NCBI RefSeq assembly: GCF_002192415.1 | Contig: NZ_CP021780.1 | Location: forward strand, 4,216,001-4,280,000 | Direction of reading: 5' to 3' | Length of the DNA: 64,000 nucleotides | Source: Paenibacillus donghaensis | Lineage (GTDB): Bacteria; Bacillota; Bacilli; Paenibacillales; Paenibacillaceae | In this document: piece by piece, positions 34,198 to 43,445 of the stretch | Layout of the letters: every line of letters begins with the position of its first letter | Numbering within the stretch: the first letter of the stretch is position 1 | Translations under genes and position numbers: made by a program | Notes under the pieces: generated by a model | Database searches by the model: none | What the model was told of the DNA's origin: nothing | Seen by the model: the letters and a program-made list of their open reading frames with translations, nothing else

Positions 34198-36180
34198 CTA
34201 CTCCACAATCTCTGTGAAATCCACGTTCTCCACGATCCAGCGCTTGCGCGGATCGACCTTATCCCCCATCAGGGTGGAAATCCGGCGCTCAACCTTGGCG
34301 ATATCCTCAATCTGCACCTGCATCAGCATACGCGACTCGGGGTTCATCGTGGTTTCCCACAGCTGATCAGGATTCATCTCACCTAGTCCCTTGTAGCGCT
34401 GCAGCTCAAAGTTTTTGCCGAATTCCTTCAGATAATTCTGTAATTCATCATCCGTCCAGGCATAACGCACCGTCTGCAGCTTGCCCGTCTTGCGAGTCAG
34501 CTTATAGAGAGGCGGCTGGGCGATAAAGACCTTGCCTGCATCGATCAGCGGCTTCATATACCGGTAGAAAAAAGTAAGCAGCAGCACCTGAATATGCGCT
34601 CCGTCCGTATCCGCATCGGTCATTATAATAATCTTGGAATAATTGCTGTCTTCCACGGCAAACTCCGGACCGATTCCCGCCCCGATGGCAGACACAATAG
34701 CCTTGTATTCATCATTCTTAAGCACATCCAGCAGCTTGGCCTTCTCCGGGTTCATCGGCTTGCCCTTCAGCGGCAGAATCGCCTGAATCTTCGAATCCCG
34801 CCCTTGCTTGGCCGAACCTCCGGCAGAATCACCTTCCACGATAAACAGCTCTGTGCGGGTTACATCCTTGGACTGCGCCGGGGATAACTTGCCGCCCAGG
34901 TTGGAGCTTTCGCTGCGTTTCTTGCCTGTGCGGATCTCATCGCGGGCTTTGCGCGCCGCTTCCCGGGCCTTCGAGGCCTGGATCGATTTCTTCAGCAGAC
35001 TCTGAGCCACCTGAGGGTTCTCCTCCAGGAAGCGGGCCATGTTCTCGGACACGATATAATCCACTGCGCTGCGCGCCGAGGAGCTTCCCAGCTGGTCCTT
35101 GGTCTGGCCGACGAATTCGACATCGCTCATCTTGACGCTGATGACAGCCATCATTCCCTCGCGCAGGTCGTTGCCTTCAAGGTTCTTGTCTTTCTCCTTC
35201 AGCAGCTGTGTACGACGGGCATAATCATTCAGCACACGGGTATAGGCCGTCTTGAAGCCGGTCTCGTGCGTACCACCGCTACGGGTCGGAATCGAGTTCA
35301 CGAAGGAAGCGATCGTCTCGGTATATCCGGCATTGTACTGGAGAGCCACCTCTACTTCAATATCATCTTTCTCTGAGCTGTAATGAATCACATCATGGAG
35401 CACATCCTTGCCTTCATTCAGAAACTGCACGAATTGGCTGGCGCCGCCCTCATAGAAGAACTCATCCTGACGGCCGCTGCGTTCATCTACAAGCGTAATC
35501 CGCAGTCCCGAGTTCAGAAAAGCGATTTCCTGAACCCGCTCGGCCAAAGTGTCATAGCTCAGCGCAATCCCATTTGGGAAGACACGAATATCCGGCTTGA
35601 AGGTGATCTTCGAACCGGTTTTGTTCGTATTGCCCAGCACTTCAAGACCCGTAACCGGCTCGCCGACATGCTCTTTGCCTTTCTTGTCCACCCAGTACTC
35701 AAAGCGCTGTTTGTGGATCTTGCCCTCACGGTAAATCTCCACCTCCAGCCATTCGGACAAGGCATTCGTCACCGACGCGCCCACACCGTGCAATCCGCCT
35801 GATTTCTTGTAGCCCGAGCCGCCAAACTTGCCTCCGGCATGAAGAATGGTGAAGACGACCTGAGGCGTAGGTACACCGGTCTTGTGCATGCCGGTCGGAA
35901 TGCCCCGGCCATTGTCCTGTACGGTCACAGAGCCATCCTTGCGAAGCGTTATGTCAATTTTCGAACAATGCTTGGCCAAGTGCTCATCAACGGCGTTATC
36001 TACGATTTCCCATACGAGATGGTGCAAACCCGAAGAACTTGTACTGCCGATATACATGCCGGGCCGCTTGCGGACCGCAACCAGACCTTCGAGCACTTGA
36101 ATGTCGTCAGCATCGTATCCAGTCCGGCCAGCTTCGCCGTTCTTAGAGACTTCAGCAAACATATCGATCTGTTCGAGCAT
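34198..36180 (-). CDS. parE: DNA topoisomerase IV subunit B
   Basis: The 660-residue protein has the GHKL ATPase domain (VRKRPGMYIGS, EIVDNAVDEHL, DNGRGIPTGMH, GLHGVGASVTNALS), the transducer domain with QTKDQLGSS, and the TOPRIM region with EGDSAGGSAKQGRD and DADTDGAHI. It powers the strand passage by ParC. AGGAGGAG precedes the ATG. Confidence 0.96.
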   Translation of the reverse strand: MLEQIDMFAEVSKNGEAGRTGYDADDIQVLEGLVAVRKRPGMYIGSTSSSGLHHLVWEIVDNAVDEHLAKHCSKIDITLRKDGSVTVQDNGRGIPTGMHKTGVPTPQVVFTILHAGGKFGGSGYKKSGGLHGVGASVTNALSEWLEVEIYREGKIHKQRFEYWVDKKGKEHVGEPVTGLEVLGNTNKTGSKITFKPDIRVFPNGIALSYDTLAERVQEIAFLNSGLRITLVDERSGRQDEFFYEGGASQFVQFLNEGKDVLHDVIHYSSEKDDIEVEVALQYNAGYTETIASFVNSIPTRSGGTHETGFKTAYTRVLNDYARRTQLLKEKDKNLEGNDLREGMMAVISVKMSDVEFVGQTKDQLGSSSARSAVDYIVSENMARFLEENPQVAQSLLKKSIQASKAREAARKARDEIRTGKKRSESSNLGGKLSPAQSKDVTRTELFIVEGDSAGGSAKQGRDSKIQAILPLKGKPMNPEKAKLLDVLKNDEYKAIVSAIGAGIGPEFAVEDSNYSKIIIMTDADTDGAHIQVLLLTFFYRYMKPLIDAGKVFIAQPPLYKLTRKTGKLQTVRYAWTDDELQNYLKEFGKNFELQRYKGLGEMNPDQLWETTMNPESRMLMQVQIEDIAKVERRISTLMGDKVDPRKRWIVENVDFTEIVE

Positions 36181-36272
36181 TCATGCTCCTCCTTCTTTTC
36201 TCTATACTAAGATGAATCAGCTTTCCTCTGTCTTTAGGAAATGCAAACAAATGTTTCCTCACTTTGTACATT

Positions 36273-37271
36273 CTAATTCAAAATATCCCGTTTCGTAAAG
36301 ACGGCGAATGAAATGATTACGGAAACAGCTCCCCATACCGCCAATACCGCCAGCGAAAAAGGGAGCGTCATCCCTTCAATCGGGGCCGGAGTTCCGGCCA
36401 GATAACCCGTAAGCCCGAGATTCACCATAAACAAATATTTGGCCGTTGTCCAGGCTGCGGCCATATTGGTCAGAATCGTGCCGGCAATCAGCGCCGCCAT
36501 CATCACCACAATGCTCGCTGCGGTGCTGCGCACCAGAACCGAAACCATGAAGGCCAGCAGCGCAACGACCACACTGACGAACCAGATCAGCCCGCCTTGC
36601 ATCAGCATATACTTCCACTGCGGCACAGCATGAACGCTCGACATATCCACGCTATCCCCGTTCAGCTGAAAGCCTGTGAAGACCGGCAAGTCGAAGCCCT
36701 TGTAGCCAAAAGCCAGCCCGGAAACCAGGTAGCTGACCAAGTAGGTGGCTAGCACAATCAGCGAAACGAACATCAGCAGGGCTGTCATTTTGCTGAACAA
36801 TACTTTCCAGCGTCTGACCGGACGGGTCAGCAGCATCTTGATCGTTCCTGTCGTGCGTTCGCCCGACACTAAATCGGAGGCTACCGCCATAATCAGCAGC
36901 GGAATAAACAGCGACACAGAGTTGTCCAGAAATTCGCGGGTAAAGGTTACGCCGCTGGGTTCGTTCGGATTGACATTATGATCGAGATAATACTGCAGCT
37001 GCTGCACAAAAATCCGCCGGTAAGACTTCCACTCCTCGGGAATCCGGTCGCTGCCCAGTGAATTCTGGTTATCGGTGATCTGCTGCTGCACCTCAAGGCG
37101 CCAGTCGGAATTAAATTTATCGCGGCTGCGTTCAGCAATCCGCATCTGAGCGTAAGTGAACATGGGCACGAGAACAAGCAGAATCAGTAGGATTACGAAA
37201 AAACGTTTCTTCTTTATGATCTTCAAACACTCATTGCGGATGAGTGGAAGCAGGTTAGTCAATAGTCTCAC
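36273..37271 (-). CDS. ABC transporter permease (ABC-2 type)
   Basis: The 332-residue protein has an N-terminal helix (KKRFFVILLILLVLVPMF), an external loop and about five more helices, in the ABC-2 layout used for drug, lipid or peptide export. The segment GERTTGTIKMLLTRPVRRWKVLFSKM is the typical cytoplasmic coupling region. Its start overlaps the ATPase gene by 17 nt. Substrate unknown. Confidence 0.9.
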   Translation of the reverse strand: MRLLTNLLPLIRNECLKIIKKKRFFVILLILLVLVPMFTYAQMRIAERSRDKFNSDWRLEVQQQITDNQNSLGSDRIPEEWKSYRRIFVQQLQYYLDHNVNPNEPSGVTFTREFLDNSVSLFIPLLIMAVASDLVSGERTTGTIKMLLTRPVRRWKVLFSKMTALLMFVSLIVLATYLVSYLVSGLAFGYKGFDLPVFTGFQLNGDSVDMSSVHAVPQWKYMLMQGGLIWFVSVVVALLAFMVSVLVRSTAASIVVMMAALIAGTILTNMAAAWTTAKYLFMVNLGLTGYLAGTPAPIEGMTLPFSLAVLAVWGAVSVIISFAVFTKRDILN

Positions 37272-38235
37272 CTTCCGTTAGCTTCAAGAATAGCTGTTCC
37301 AGTGTGGGGTTGATTTTATGCACAGCCCTCACTTCAATCTCAGCCGCAACAAGGGTGGCGACCAGCTCGGGAATAAGCTCTTCGTCCATCAAGCTCACCA
37401 GCGAGGAAGGTCCCATCCCCGCTATGATTGAATCATCCAAAATCACATCCTGAGGATCCAGCAGTTGCACATCGGAGCGATCGCCGAGCAGCGCACGCGC
37501 GCTGCCTATAGGCTCCAGCTCCCACAGCACATAAGGCGAGTTGCGGGCTACCAGTTCCTCCACGCCGCCTACGGCTAGTACACGTCCTTTGCTGATGATT
37601 GCCACCCGGTCGCAGAGCAGCTGAATTTCGCTCAGAAGATGGCTGGACACAAATACGGCCAGCCCTTCGTCTGCCAGCCTGCGGATGAACTCGCGCAGCT
37701 CCTTGATGCCTTTCGGGTCAAGGCCATTGGTCGGCTCATCCAGAATCAGCAGCCGGGGGCGTCCCAGCAGGGCTTGGGCAATGCCCAGCCGCTGGCGCAT
37801 CCCCAGGGAGTAGGTGCTGACTTTGTCATGAATCCGCTGATCCAGCCGGACAATGTCCACCACCTCAGCTATACGGTCCGTACCCACTCCGGGCTGCATG
37901 TAGGCGAAATGCTGCAGGTTCTCCCAGCCGGTCAAATAAGTGTAGACCTCGGGATTCTCCACGATGGAGCCGACATACTGCAGCGCCTTCTCCGGCTCCT
38001 TGTTCACATTATAGCCGCAGACCGTGATTTTCCCGGCCGACGGGCGGATCAGATCAACCAGCATGCGGATGGTCGTCGTTTTGCCGGCTCCGTTGGGTCC
38101 AAGAAATCCGAAGATTTCGCCTTCTCTCACATCAAACGTTACGTCATCTATAATCCATTTGCGGCCGATTTTTTTGCGTACGCCGTCAACGGACAGGACA
38201 ATCGTGTCGGAACCACCGTTATCCCCATTGATCAT
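37255..38235 (-). CDS. ABC transporter ATP-binding protein
   Basis: The 326-residue ATPase has Walker A GPNGAGKTTTIRM, signature YSLGMRQRLGIAQALL, Walker B LLILDEPTNGLD and switch His in VSSHLL, with the C-terminal extension seen in bacitracin- and antimicrobial-type exporters. It pairs with the ABC-2 permease encoded just downstream. Confidence 0.93.
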   Translation of the reverse strand: MINGDNGGSDTIVLSVDGVRKKIGRKWIIDDVTFDVREGEIFGFLGPNGAGKTTTIRMLVDLIRPSAGKITVCGYNVNKEPEKALQYVGSIVENPEVYTYLTGWENLQHFAYMQPGVGTDRIAEVVDIVRLDQRIHDKVSTYSLGMRQRLGIAQALLGRPRLLILDEPTNGLDPKGIKELREFIRRLADEGLAVFVSSHLLSEIQLLCDRVAIISKGRVLAVGGVEELVARNSPYVLWELEPIGSARALLGDRSDVQLLDPQDVILDDSIIAGMGPSSLVSLMDEELIPELVATLVAAEIEVRAVHKINPTLEQLFLKLTEGETID

Positions 38236-38289
38236 ATGCTCACTGCTCCTTGTTCGTCTTCTGGCTGCTTCTACTTGCAGGCAGCACTG

Positions 38290-39225
38290 CTAGCGCAATG
38301 CCTGTACTACCCGGTCCGCCATACGCTGGTAGCCCTCCCCGTTCGGGTGAAAATGGTCTGTGGACAGATACTTGTCCAGATGGCGGTTGAACAAGTCGAA
38401 AGTGGGCACCAGCGTCATGTTCCCGTGGCGATTAATGATGTCCATCGCCGCGTTGTTCCACGCTGTGACCGCTTGATTGCCCGGCTCCAGCAGTTCGGAA
38501 ATATCGCCAAAGGGATTGTACAGTCCCATATAATAAATCTGTGCCTGCGGATTGATCTCACTGATCCGTTCCAGGATGGTGCCCAGCTTCGCTGACGCTT
38601 CCGGAAGCGCGGCCAGCACCGATTCCGGGCTGATCTCGGGCACACCGCCGGATGCCGGGGCCTGGGCCGCATTGCCTGTCCCTTTTGTGGCACCTTCGCC
38701 TTCGGCCGGTTCTGCTCCAACTGCAGGCTGGGTGCCGGGCGCAGGCGTATCCGCCGCAGCGCCGCTCTGCATTTGCTGCGCGCCGCGGAACAGATCATTG
38801 CCGCCGATGGAGAGCAGCACCACATCGGCCTGCCGGATCGCATACTGCATCCCTTCATCATCGAGCCTGCTCTGCAGCCCCGCTGCCGTCTGCCCATTGA
38901 TGCCCATATTAATCAGCAGCTCGGAGCTTACGCCTGCGTCCGACAAGCCGGCAACCGTGCGCCGCACGAAGCCTTGCCCGCTGTTGTCTCCGGTGCCCTT
39001 GGCCAACGAATCTCCAAGCGCCACGAGGTTAAGCTTGCCGGTCCCGGCTTCCTGGGTCGCCGACGTCTCCTGCGGCAGGGTTGTAGGCGTAACCGTCCCC
39101 ACCGGATTCACGATATCCTGCACCGCATATACGAATCCTGCCAGCAGTATTGCCGTGGCAGTAATTGAAATTAGGCTGACCCAGCGCCATAGCCATTTGG
39201 AATCCTTCAAATTCCATCCCTCCAT
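38290..39225 (-). CDS. Membrane-anchored SGNH/GDSL-type esterase
   Basis: From the chosen start the protein has one N-terminal membrane helix (WVSLISITATAILLAGFVYAV), so it is exposed outside the cell. The hydrolase domain shows block I VALGDSLAKGTG with the catalytic Ser, block III SIGGNDLF and block V DHFHPNGEGY with the Asp-His pair. An Ala/Pro/Gly-rich insert (about 155-190 of the full frame) interrupts the fold. A frame from 39282 also exists, but that ATG has no ribosome site; the ATG at 39225 is preceded by GAGAAGAA. Lipid or acetylated polysaccharide substrates are possible. Confidence 0.88.
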   Translation of the reverse strand: MEGWNLKDSKWLWRWVSLISITATAILLAGFVYAVQDIVNPVGTVTPTTLPQETSATQEAGTGKLNLVALGDSLAKGTGDNSGQGFVRRTVAGLSDAGVSSELLINMGINGQTAAGLQSRLDDEGMQYAIRQADVVLLSIGGNDLFRGAQQMQSGAAADTPAPGTQPAVGAEPAEGEGATKGTGNAAQAPASGGVPEISPESVLAALPEASAKLGTILERISEINPQAQIYYMGLYNPFGDISELLEPGNQAVTAWNNAAMDIINRHGNMTLVPTFDLFNRHLDKYLSTDHFHPNGEGYQRMADRVVQALR

Positions 39226-39514
39226 CTGCCGTTCTTCTCTGTATTGCAGAACGTGTACTCTTATATATTCCACATTTTTCATGCTTTTGTAAAATATAAG
39301 AAAGTATAAGTCTCACCTTATCCTTTATCCTTATATTTCTCGCAGAAACGGATGACGCCTCTTTCAGAGGACGGTTAAGCCGCTTCTACTGCTATCTACA
39401 TAACATAATTCTTCTATGAACATTTTGCAAATACGACCTTCTTCGTTATTCTGCAAAAAAAGTGTGGATTTTTGTTTTCTGTCGTTATATAATATTTTCT
39501 GTTGCTTCTAATAC

Positions 39515-39587
39515 GGGTTATTAGCTTAGCTGGTAGAGCAGCCGACTCTTAATCGGCAGGTCGCAGGTTCGACCCCTGCATAACCCA
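39515..39587 (+). tRNA. tRNA-Lys (anticodon CTT)
   Basis: The 73-nt sequence folds into a full cloverleaf: acceptor GGGTTAT/ATAACCC with discriminator A, D arm with TAGCTGGTAGA, anticodon stem GCCGA/TCGGC with loop CTCTTAA (anticodon CTT), and T arm GCAGG-TTCGACC-CCTGC. CCA is not encoded. A strong terminator follows, so the gene is transcribed alone. A TATAAT near 39488 may be its -10 box. Confidence 0.97.
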
Positions 39588-39596
39588 TCTCATGAA

Positions 39597-39641
39597 GATG
39601 CCCCAACAGCCATTCCTTGGCTGCCGGGGCATCTTTTTTTT
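39597..39641 (+). terminator. Terminator of the tRNA-Lys gene
   Basis: GATGCCCC (39597-39604) pairs with GGGGCATC (39626-39633), with an inner GCC/GGC stem, followed by eight or more T. Confidence 0.92.
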
Positions 39642-39727
39642 GCTACCGCCAGGCTGGCATGATTAATGGCCTTTTTGCCTTTGATCTCGGCATATGTCGC
39701 CGGAAAAGCACAAATAAAGGCCTTTTT

Positions 39728-40060
39728 GGTTACTGCTTAGGTCTCCGTAGGAGGAGAGTATAGCAGATTTAACTTCGCAGTGGATTCCTAAGTCCGAGCT
39801 ATGGAATTTAAATGCAAAACTGCATCTAATTTGCCGATTTTTTACGTTTTGGAGCGAATAGTTGCAAAATGGCACTTAATTCTGGCGTTTGAGCGTACAA
39901 AACTTTATTTACTCGAAATTAGTTGCACTATCGCACTTAATCGCCTTCTGGTAGCGGTTTCAGTTGAAATTAGTTGCACTATTGCATCTATTTGCGCTTG
40001 ATCGTTCCGGAGTAACATTCTAAATCATCGCTAAGACATGTTAAGACCTAAGAAAAACAC
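39728..40060. mobile_element. Degenerate repeat element with a four-palindrome array
   Basis: The left end GGTTACTGCTTAGGTCT matches the termini seen at 2.2 and 52.3-53.1 kb with small changes; near 40044-40052 AGACCTAAG forms its partly decayed inverse. The length is close to the 319 bp of the element at 52800. It holds no gene. It carries a palindrome array but is not itself inserted in a palindrome, and it looks older and more diverged. Confidence 0.45.
39804..39993. repeat. Array of four imperfect palindromes, copy 2
   Basis: Units lie at 39804-39832, 39856-39882, 39915-39941 and 39966-39993, with arms like GAAATTAGTTGCA and TGCATCTATTT, and spacers of about 23-33 bp. The unit number and period match the arrays at 2237-2427 and 52861-53050, although the spacers differ. 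Confidence 0.7.
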
Positions 40061-40288
40061 ACGTCGCCCCCACCCATGCATGCCCATTTGGACTGCCATC
40101 AGAGGTTGGATGTTCAGTACAGACCATGTTACTTGAAATGGCGGAATGGGGGAGAACCGGGTTTTCGACTTTGAACGCTCAAGCCTGTTTGAGTGTGAAA
40201 ATATAAATTCTTGTATTTAAACAAAAAACCAGCGGGTCCCCGATCCCCGGAGACGCGCTGGTTTTCTAATGTTATAGTAGCTGCTGCT
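40061..40288. other. Gap between repeat element and CAP-domain gene
   Basis: Apart from the terminator at 40225-40265, I see no gene, RNA or clear repeat here. Confidence 0.4.
40225..40265 (-). terminator. Terminator of the CAP-domain gene
   Basis: AAAACCAGCG (40225-40234) pairs with CGCTGGTTTT (40256-40265); on the minus strand the stem runs into TTTTTTG. It lies 24 bp past the stop codon. Confidence 0.85.
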
Positions 40289-41080
40289 TTATTTACCGAT
40301 AAATTCCTGAACCCAATAGTTGTTGTCGAACCCTACACCGATGTAGTTAAAATCCTTGTTCAGGATATTGGCACGGTGACCCGGGCTGTTCATCCAGGCA
40401 GTCATTACCTCTTCTGCGGAACGTTGACCCATAGCAATATTCTCTCCGGCCGCACGGTAAGTTACTCCAAATGACGCCATCATGTCAAAAGGTGAACCGT
40501 ACGTCGGGGAGGTGTGGGAGAAGTAATTATTAGCCCGCATATCGGTTGCTTTGGCTGCGGCCACCTTGTTAAGGCTGTCCAATCCGGAGACAGCCGAAAG
40601 ACCCGCTGCTGCACGTTCCTTGTTCACCAGCGAAACGATCTGCTGGGCATAGCTAGCGCTGGCTGTGTTCCCTGCAGCGGCTACTGTAGTCGGTGCCGGT
40701 TTCGCTGTGGCAACTGGCGCTGCAGTAGGTGCCGGCGTTGCCGTTGGTTTCACTACAGGCGCAGCTGTTGCCGTTGGTTTCGCTACAGGCGCAGCTGTTG
40801 CCGTTGGTTTCGCTACAGGCGCAGCTGTTGCCGTTGGCTTCGCTACAGGTGCCGTGGGCTTCTGAGGCTGGTCCCCTGCTGCTGAGCTACCGGCAAAAGG
40901 GAATCCCTTGATATTATACTTGCTTAGGTATTGTAGGAACTGAGCGTAGCTCATCTCTGCTTTTACCACGGTTGTCGTTTCCTGGGCCTGTGCCTTTGCT
41001 TCTAATGGAAGAGAAATGCCAAGCGCCATAACAGCCGCTACACTTCCACCTATCATTGCTCTTAAAGTTTTGCTTTTCAT
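40289..41080 (-). CDS. Secreted CAP-domain (SCP/YkwD-like) protein with Pro-Thr-Ala repeats
   Basis: The 263-residue protein has a signal peptide (cleavage near LEAKAQA-QE), a short N-terminal segment (MSYAQFLQYLSKYNIKG), a linker of near-identical 10-residue repeats of the type PVAKPTATAA (about 78-125), and a CAP domain (145-263) with IVSLVNKERAAAGLSAV, HTSPTYGSPFDMM, GENIAMGQRSAEEVMTAWMNSPGHRANILN. The conserved His and Glu residues of the CAP cavity are present. YkwD-like proteins are wall-associated or spore-associated; the activity is not established. Confidence 0.92.
   Translation of the reverse strand: MKSKTLRAMIGGSVAAVMALGISLPLEAKAQAQETTTVVKAEMSYAQFLQYLSKYNIKGFPFAGSSAAGDQPQKPTAPVAKPTATAAPVAKPTATAAPVAKPTATAAPVVKPTATPAPTAAPVATAKPAPTTVAAAGNTASASYAQQIVSLVNKERAAAGLSAVSGLDSLNKVAAAKATDMRANNYFSHTSPTYGSPFDMMASFGVTYRAAGENIAMGQRSAEEVMTAWMNSPGHRANILNKDFNYIGVGFDNNYWVQEFIGK
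40740..40853 (-). repeat. 30-bp in-gene tandem repeat in the CAP-domain gene
   Basis: A unit beginning GCCGTTGGTTTCGCTACAGG recurs with an exact 30-bp period at about 40740, 40770, 40800 and 40830, nearly identical between copies. It encodes the Pro-Thr-Ala linker and is prone to change copy number by slippage. Confidence 0.85.
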
Positions 41081-41139
41081 TCTGCCATCTCCTTGTTCTG
41101 GATGTATTTTGCTAAGCGGAGCAGGAGCATAACCTGCAA

Positions 41140-41180
41140 ATGTTACAAATCTGTAATTTCTTCCTCAGTTATTGTAACAT
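41140..41180. promoter_or_regulatory. Inverted repeat upstream of the CAP-domain gene
   Basis: ATGTTACA (41140-41147) faces TGTAACAT (41173-41180), 25 nt apart, 60-100 bp upstream of the CAP gene start. It could be an operator pair; no regulator is known. Confidence 0.35.
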
Positions 41181-41292
41181 AGATTTTTGGCTTGTGCGCT
41201 GCTAAATGTTTACAGTTGAGAGTATGGAAAAACAGCCCCAATAACGCATAAAGCGCCAATGAAACTGTCTTTAATTCGTTGTTATAGAACGT

Positions 41293-41377
41293 GAACTTAA
41301 GAATGTTACCTATGGAGTTGCCAGAACCCCCTATGCACCAGGCATTCTGACAACTCCAACGTTTCATTCTTAAGTTC
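41293..41377. repeat. 85-bp long inverted repeat
   Basis: The outer arms GAACTTAAGAATG and CATTCTTAAGTTC (13 bp, perfect) enclose inner arms GGAGTTGCCAGAA and TTCTGACAACTCC (12 of 13) around an 18-nt loop. There is no T-run directly after it. It lies between the WG-repeat gene and the CAP gene, both on the minus strand, and could be a decayed small element or a terminator-like structure. The open frame across it (41143-41379) looks fortuitous. Confidence 0.55.
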
Positions 41378-41416
41378 ATCTTATATAGTAGCCTTCTGGC
41401 TTCTCACGCACTCCTA

Positions 41417-43375
41417 TTAATGAAAAGACTGCCAGAACTCCCCTTCGGTCGAGATCAGGCCCATAATCTCCGCATACGGAATTCGGAAGGTGGGGAACCC
41501 GGCAACATAAGGAGCAATCTCGTAGGGTTCAAAATAGAGGTTAAGCGCGTCTTCATCGACAAAAAACGGCTGATCCGCACGGATTCCCATATACGTGTCC
41601 GGGAAAACATATGAATACTGCGGGTCCTTCTCAATTTGCTTGCCGACGATTTCGCTCAGCTTCTCCACATATTTGCTGCCAGGCTTGAACAGGTCCTTCA
41701 GCTCGAAGAAGCGGCCTTTGCGCAGGTTGATATGCTCATAGATCCGCGTCGGCATGCCGTGTGCGGCTCCATAAGGAAAACGGTAGCCGGTAAGCTCCAG
41801 CACCAGCAGCTGCTTGCGGAAAAAGGATACGGCGAAATCGCCGCTGTAGCTGAATTCCTGCGCACCGCTGCCTGCCCCTTCAGCAAGCGACACCTTGCGC
41901 AGTCTGTGGTTCACCTTTCTTGCAACCTCATTGTCGGCGATTCCTTCGACTACCGGATAATAGACCAGGTAGTCATTGTTCGGCTTGAACTTGTGCTCCA
42001 CTACGGAATAAGGAGGCCGCAGCAGGATCACGCCGTTCTGCCGCCAGACCTGTCTGCCTCTGAGGTCATAATAGGCGGTGCGCTGGTCCACATCCGCACG
42101 GATCAGGTTTCCGCTTCGTGACAGCGTTCCCGAGCCGGCGATGACCGGCGGTTGGGCAGCCCTGTTTCCGCTTGTATTAATGAAATACGTCTCCTTGGCA
42201 TCATATACCGACGCCAGACCGTCCTTATAATTGTTTACGCCCAGCAAAGGATGGCTGCTCAGCACTCCGCCGGTCTGTGCATCGGCAATGACATACCGCG
42301 AGCCGCGGTAGGGCTGGTCGGGATACAGCGGGGTTCCGAGCGCCACCCGGTTCTCGCCCAGCTGCTGGACCTCATAATATTGCGCTGGAATGATCCGTTC
42401 CCCCTGCTTATCAATCAGTCCATACGCATTGCCGTAATCCTCTGCCGTATTGATTACCGCCCGCCCTTCCATAAATGGCAGAGCGGCGGTGAACTGCGGC
42501 TCAATGGCAACGCTGCCGTCGGTGCGCAGATAACCGGATTTGCCGTTCTCCACCGCCTGATAAGCCAGCATTCCCTCGCCGGGATTGCCTACATAGGGAT
42601 GCTTATAGGTATGCAGCTTACGGCCGTCCGGATCAATCAGCGCGTACTCGCCAGACCTTATTTTGACCAGAGCGACCCCGTCCTTGAAGTCTCCGGCATC
42701 CTCATATACCGGCGGCAGCACTTCCTTGCCCTGTCGGTTCAGATAACCGTATCGGGATGGAGAGGTGGTACTCTGTTTAGAGAACAAGGCGCGTCCATCC
42801 TGCAGAGAGTTCAGGTAATCATATCTGGCCGAGGTCACCGGCTTGCCCTGCTCATCTATCAGGGTGTACCCTCTCGCATCCGACACCACCGCCCGGCCTT
42901 CGGAGAAAGGCGCGATGAAGGAGTAAATGGGCTTCACCTTCTCACGGCCGCTGCTGTCAATCAGCCCGTTGTTATTGCCCAGCAGGACAATGGCCTGCCC
43001 GTTCTCTTGAAAATCCTCGGCGTAGTCATAACGAGGTTCAAGAACTACTTTGCCCTCATCATTGATATATCCCCATAACGTGCCGTCCTTCAGCTTGAAT
43101 GGAGCAGGGTGCAGGATAGAGCTGCGCAGCAGTCCCTGCTCCCCGGCCTCCGGCAGCCCAAACAGCTGCTCAAGCGGACGGCTCGAATAATCCACACGGT
43201 ACAGTCCGGGCTCAGCCGGAATCGTCACGAACAGTTCCTCTTCGGCGCGGATGAAATCCTCTTCCTGCTGCGTAATGAATTCGTTCCAGCCGATGCCGTC
43301 CCATTTCCATACCTCAGCCTGCACCTGGCACGAGTCGTCAGCCTTTACCAGTTCATTTAACCGTATTCTCAGCAT
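41417..43375 (-). CDS. WG-repeat protein with C-terminal DUF3298-like domain
   Basis: The 652-residue protein contains about eight WG (KWG) repeats between residues 95 and 430, for example LWGYINDEGKVVLEPRYDYAEDFQENGQAIV, NGLIDSSGREKVKPIYSFIAPFSEGRAVV and KSGYLRTDGSVAIEPQFTAALPFMEGRAV. The last 180 residues (YPVVEGIADNEVARKVNHRLR, SFFRKQLLVLELTGYRFPYGAAHG) resemble a DUF3298-type domain. No signal peptide is visible. WG repeats build a beta-rich scaffold of unknown function. AAGGGGAG precedes the ATG. Confidence 0.88.
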   Translation of the reverse strand: MLRIRLNELVKADDSCQVQAEVWKWDGIGWNEFITQQEEDFIRAEEELFVTIPAEPGLYRVDYSSRPLEQLFGLPEAGEQGLLRSSILHPAPFKLKDGTLWGYINDEGKVVLEPRYDYAEDFQENGQAIVLLGNNNGLIDSSGREKVKPIYSFIAPFSEGRAVVSDARGYTLIDEQGKPVTSARYDYLNSLQDGRALFSKQSTTSPSRYGYLNRQGKEVLPPVYEDAGDFKDGVALVKIRSGEYALIDPDGRKLHTYKHPYVGNPGEGMLAYQAVENGKSGYLRTDGSVAIEPQFTAALPFMEGRAVINTAEDYGNAYGLIDKQGERIIPAQYYEVQQLGENRVALGTPLYPDQPYRGSRYVIADAQTGGVLSSHPLLGVNNYKDGLASVYDAKETYFINTSGNRAAQPPVIAGSGTLSRSGNLIRADVDQRTAYYDLRGRQVWRQNGVILLRPPYSVVEHKFKPNNDYLVYYPVVEGIADNEVARKVNHRLRKVSLAEGAGSGAQEFSYSGDFAVSFFRKQLLVLELTGYRFPYGAAHGMPTRIYEHINLRKGRFFELKDLFKPGSKYVEKLSEIVGKQIEKDPQYSYVFPDTYMGIRADQPFFVDEDALNLYFEPYEIAPYVAGFPTFRIPYAEIMGLISTEGEFWQSFH

Positions 43376-43445
43376 TCCAGTCGCTCCCCTTTAACAAAGG
43401 CATTTGCCTATAGAATATGGGAGGATGATGAGTTATGTGCTTTAA

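Noticed and set aside
38552..39292. Plus-strand frame of 246 codons
   Set aside because: Antisense to the GDSL esterase gene, whose catalytic blocks are clear on the minus strand.
41143..41379. 78-codon minus-strand frame
   Set aside because: It spans a long inverted repeat and the probable promoter region of the CAP gene, lacks a ribosome site, and shows no protein-like pattern.
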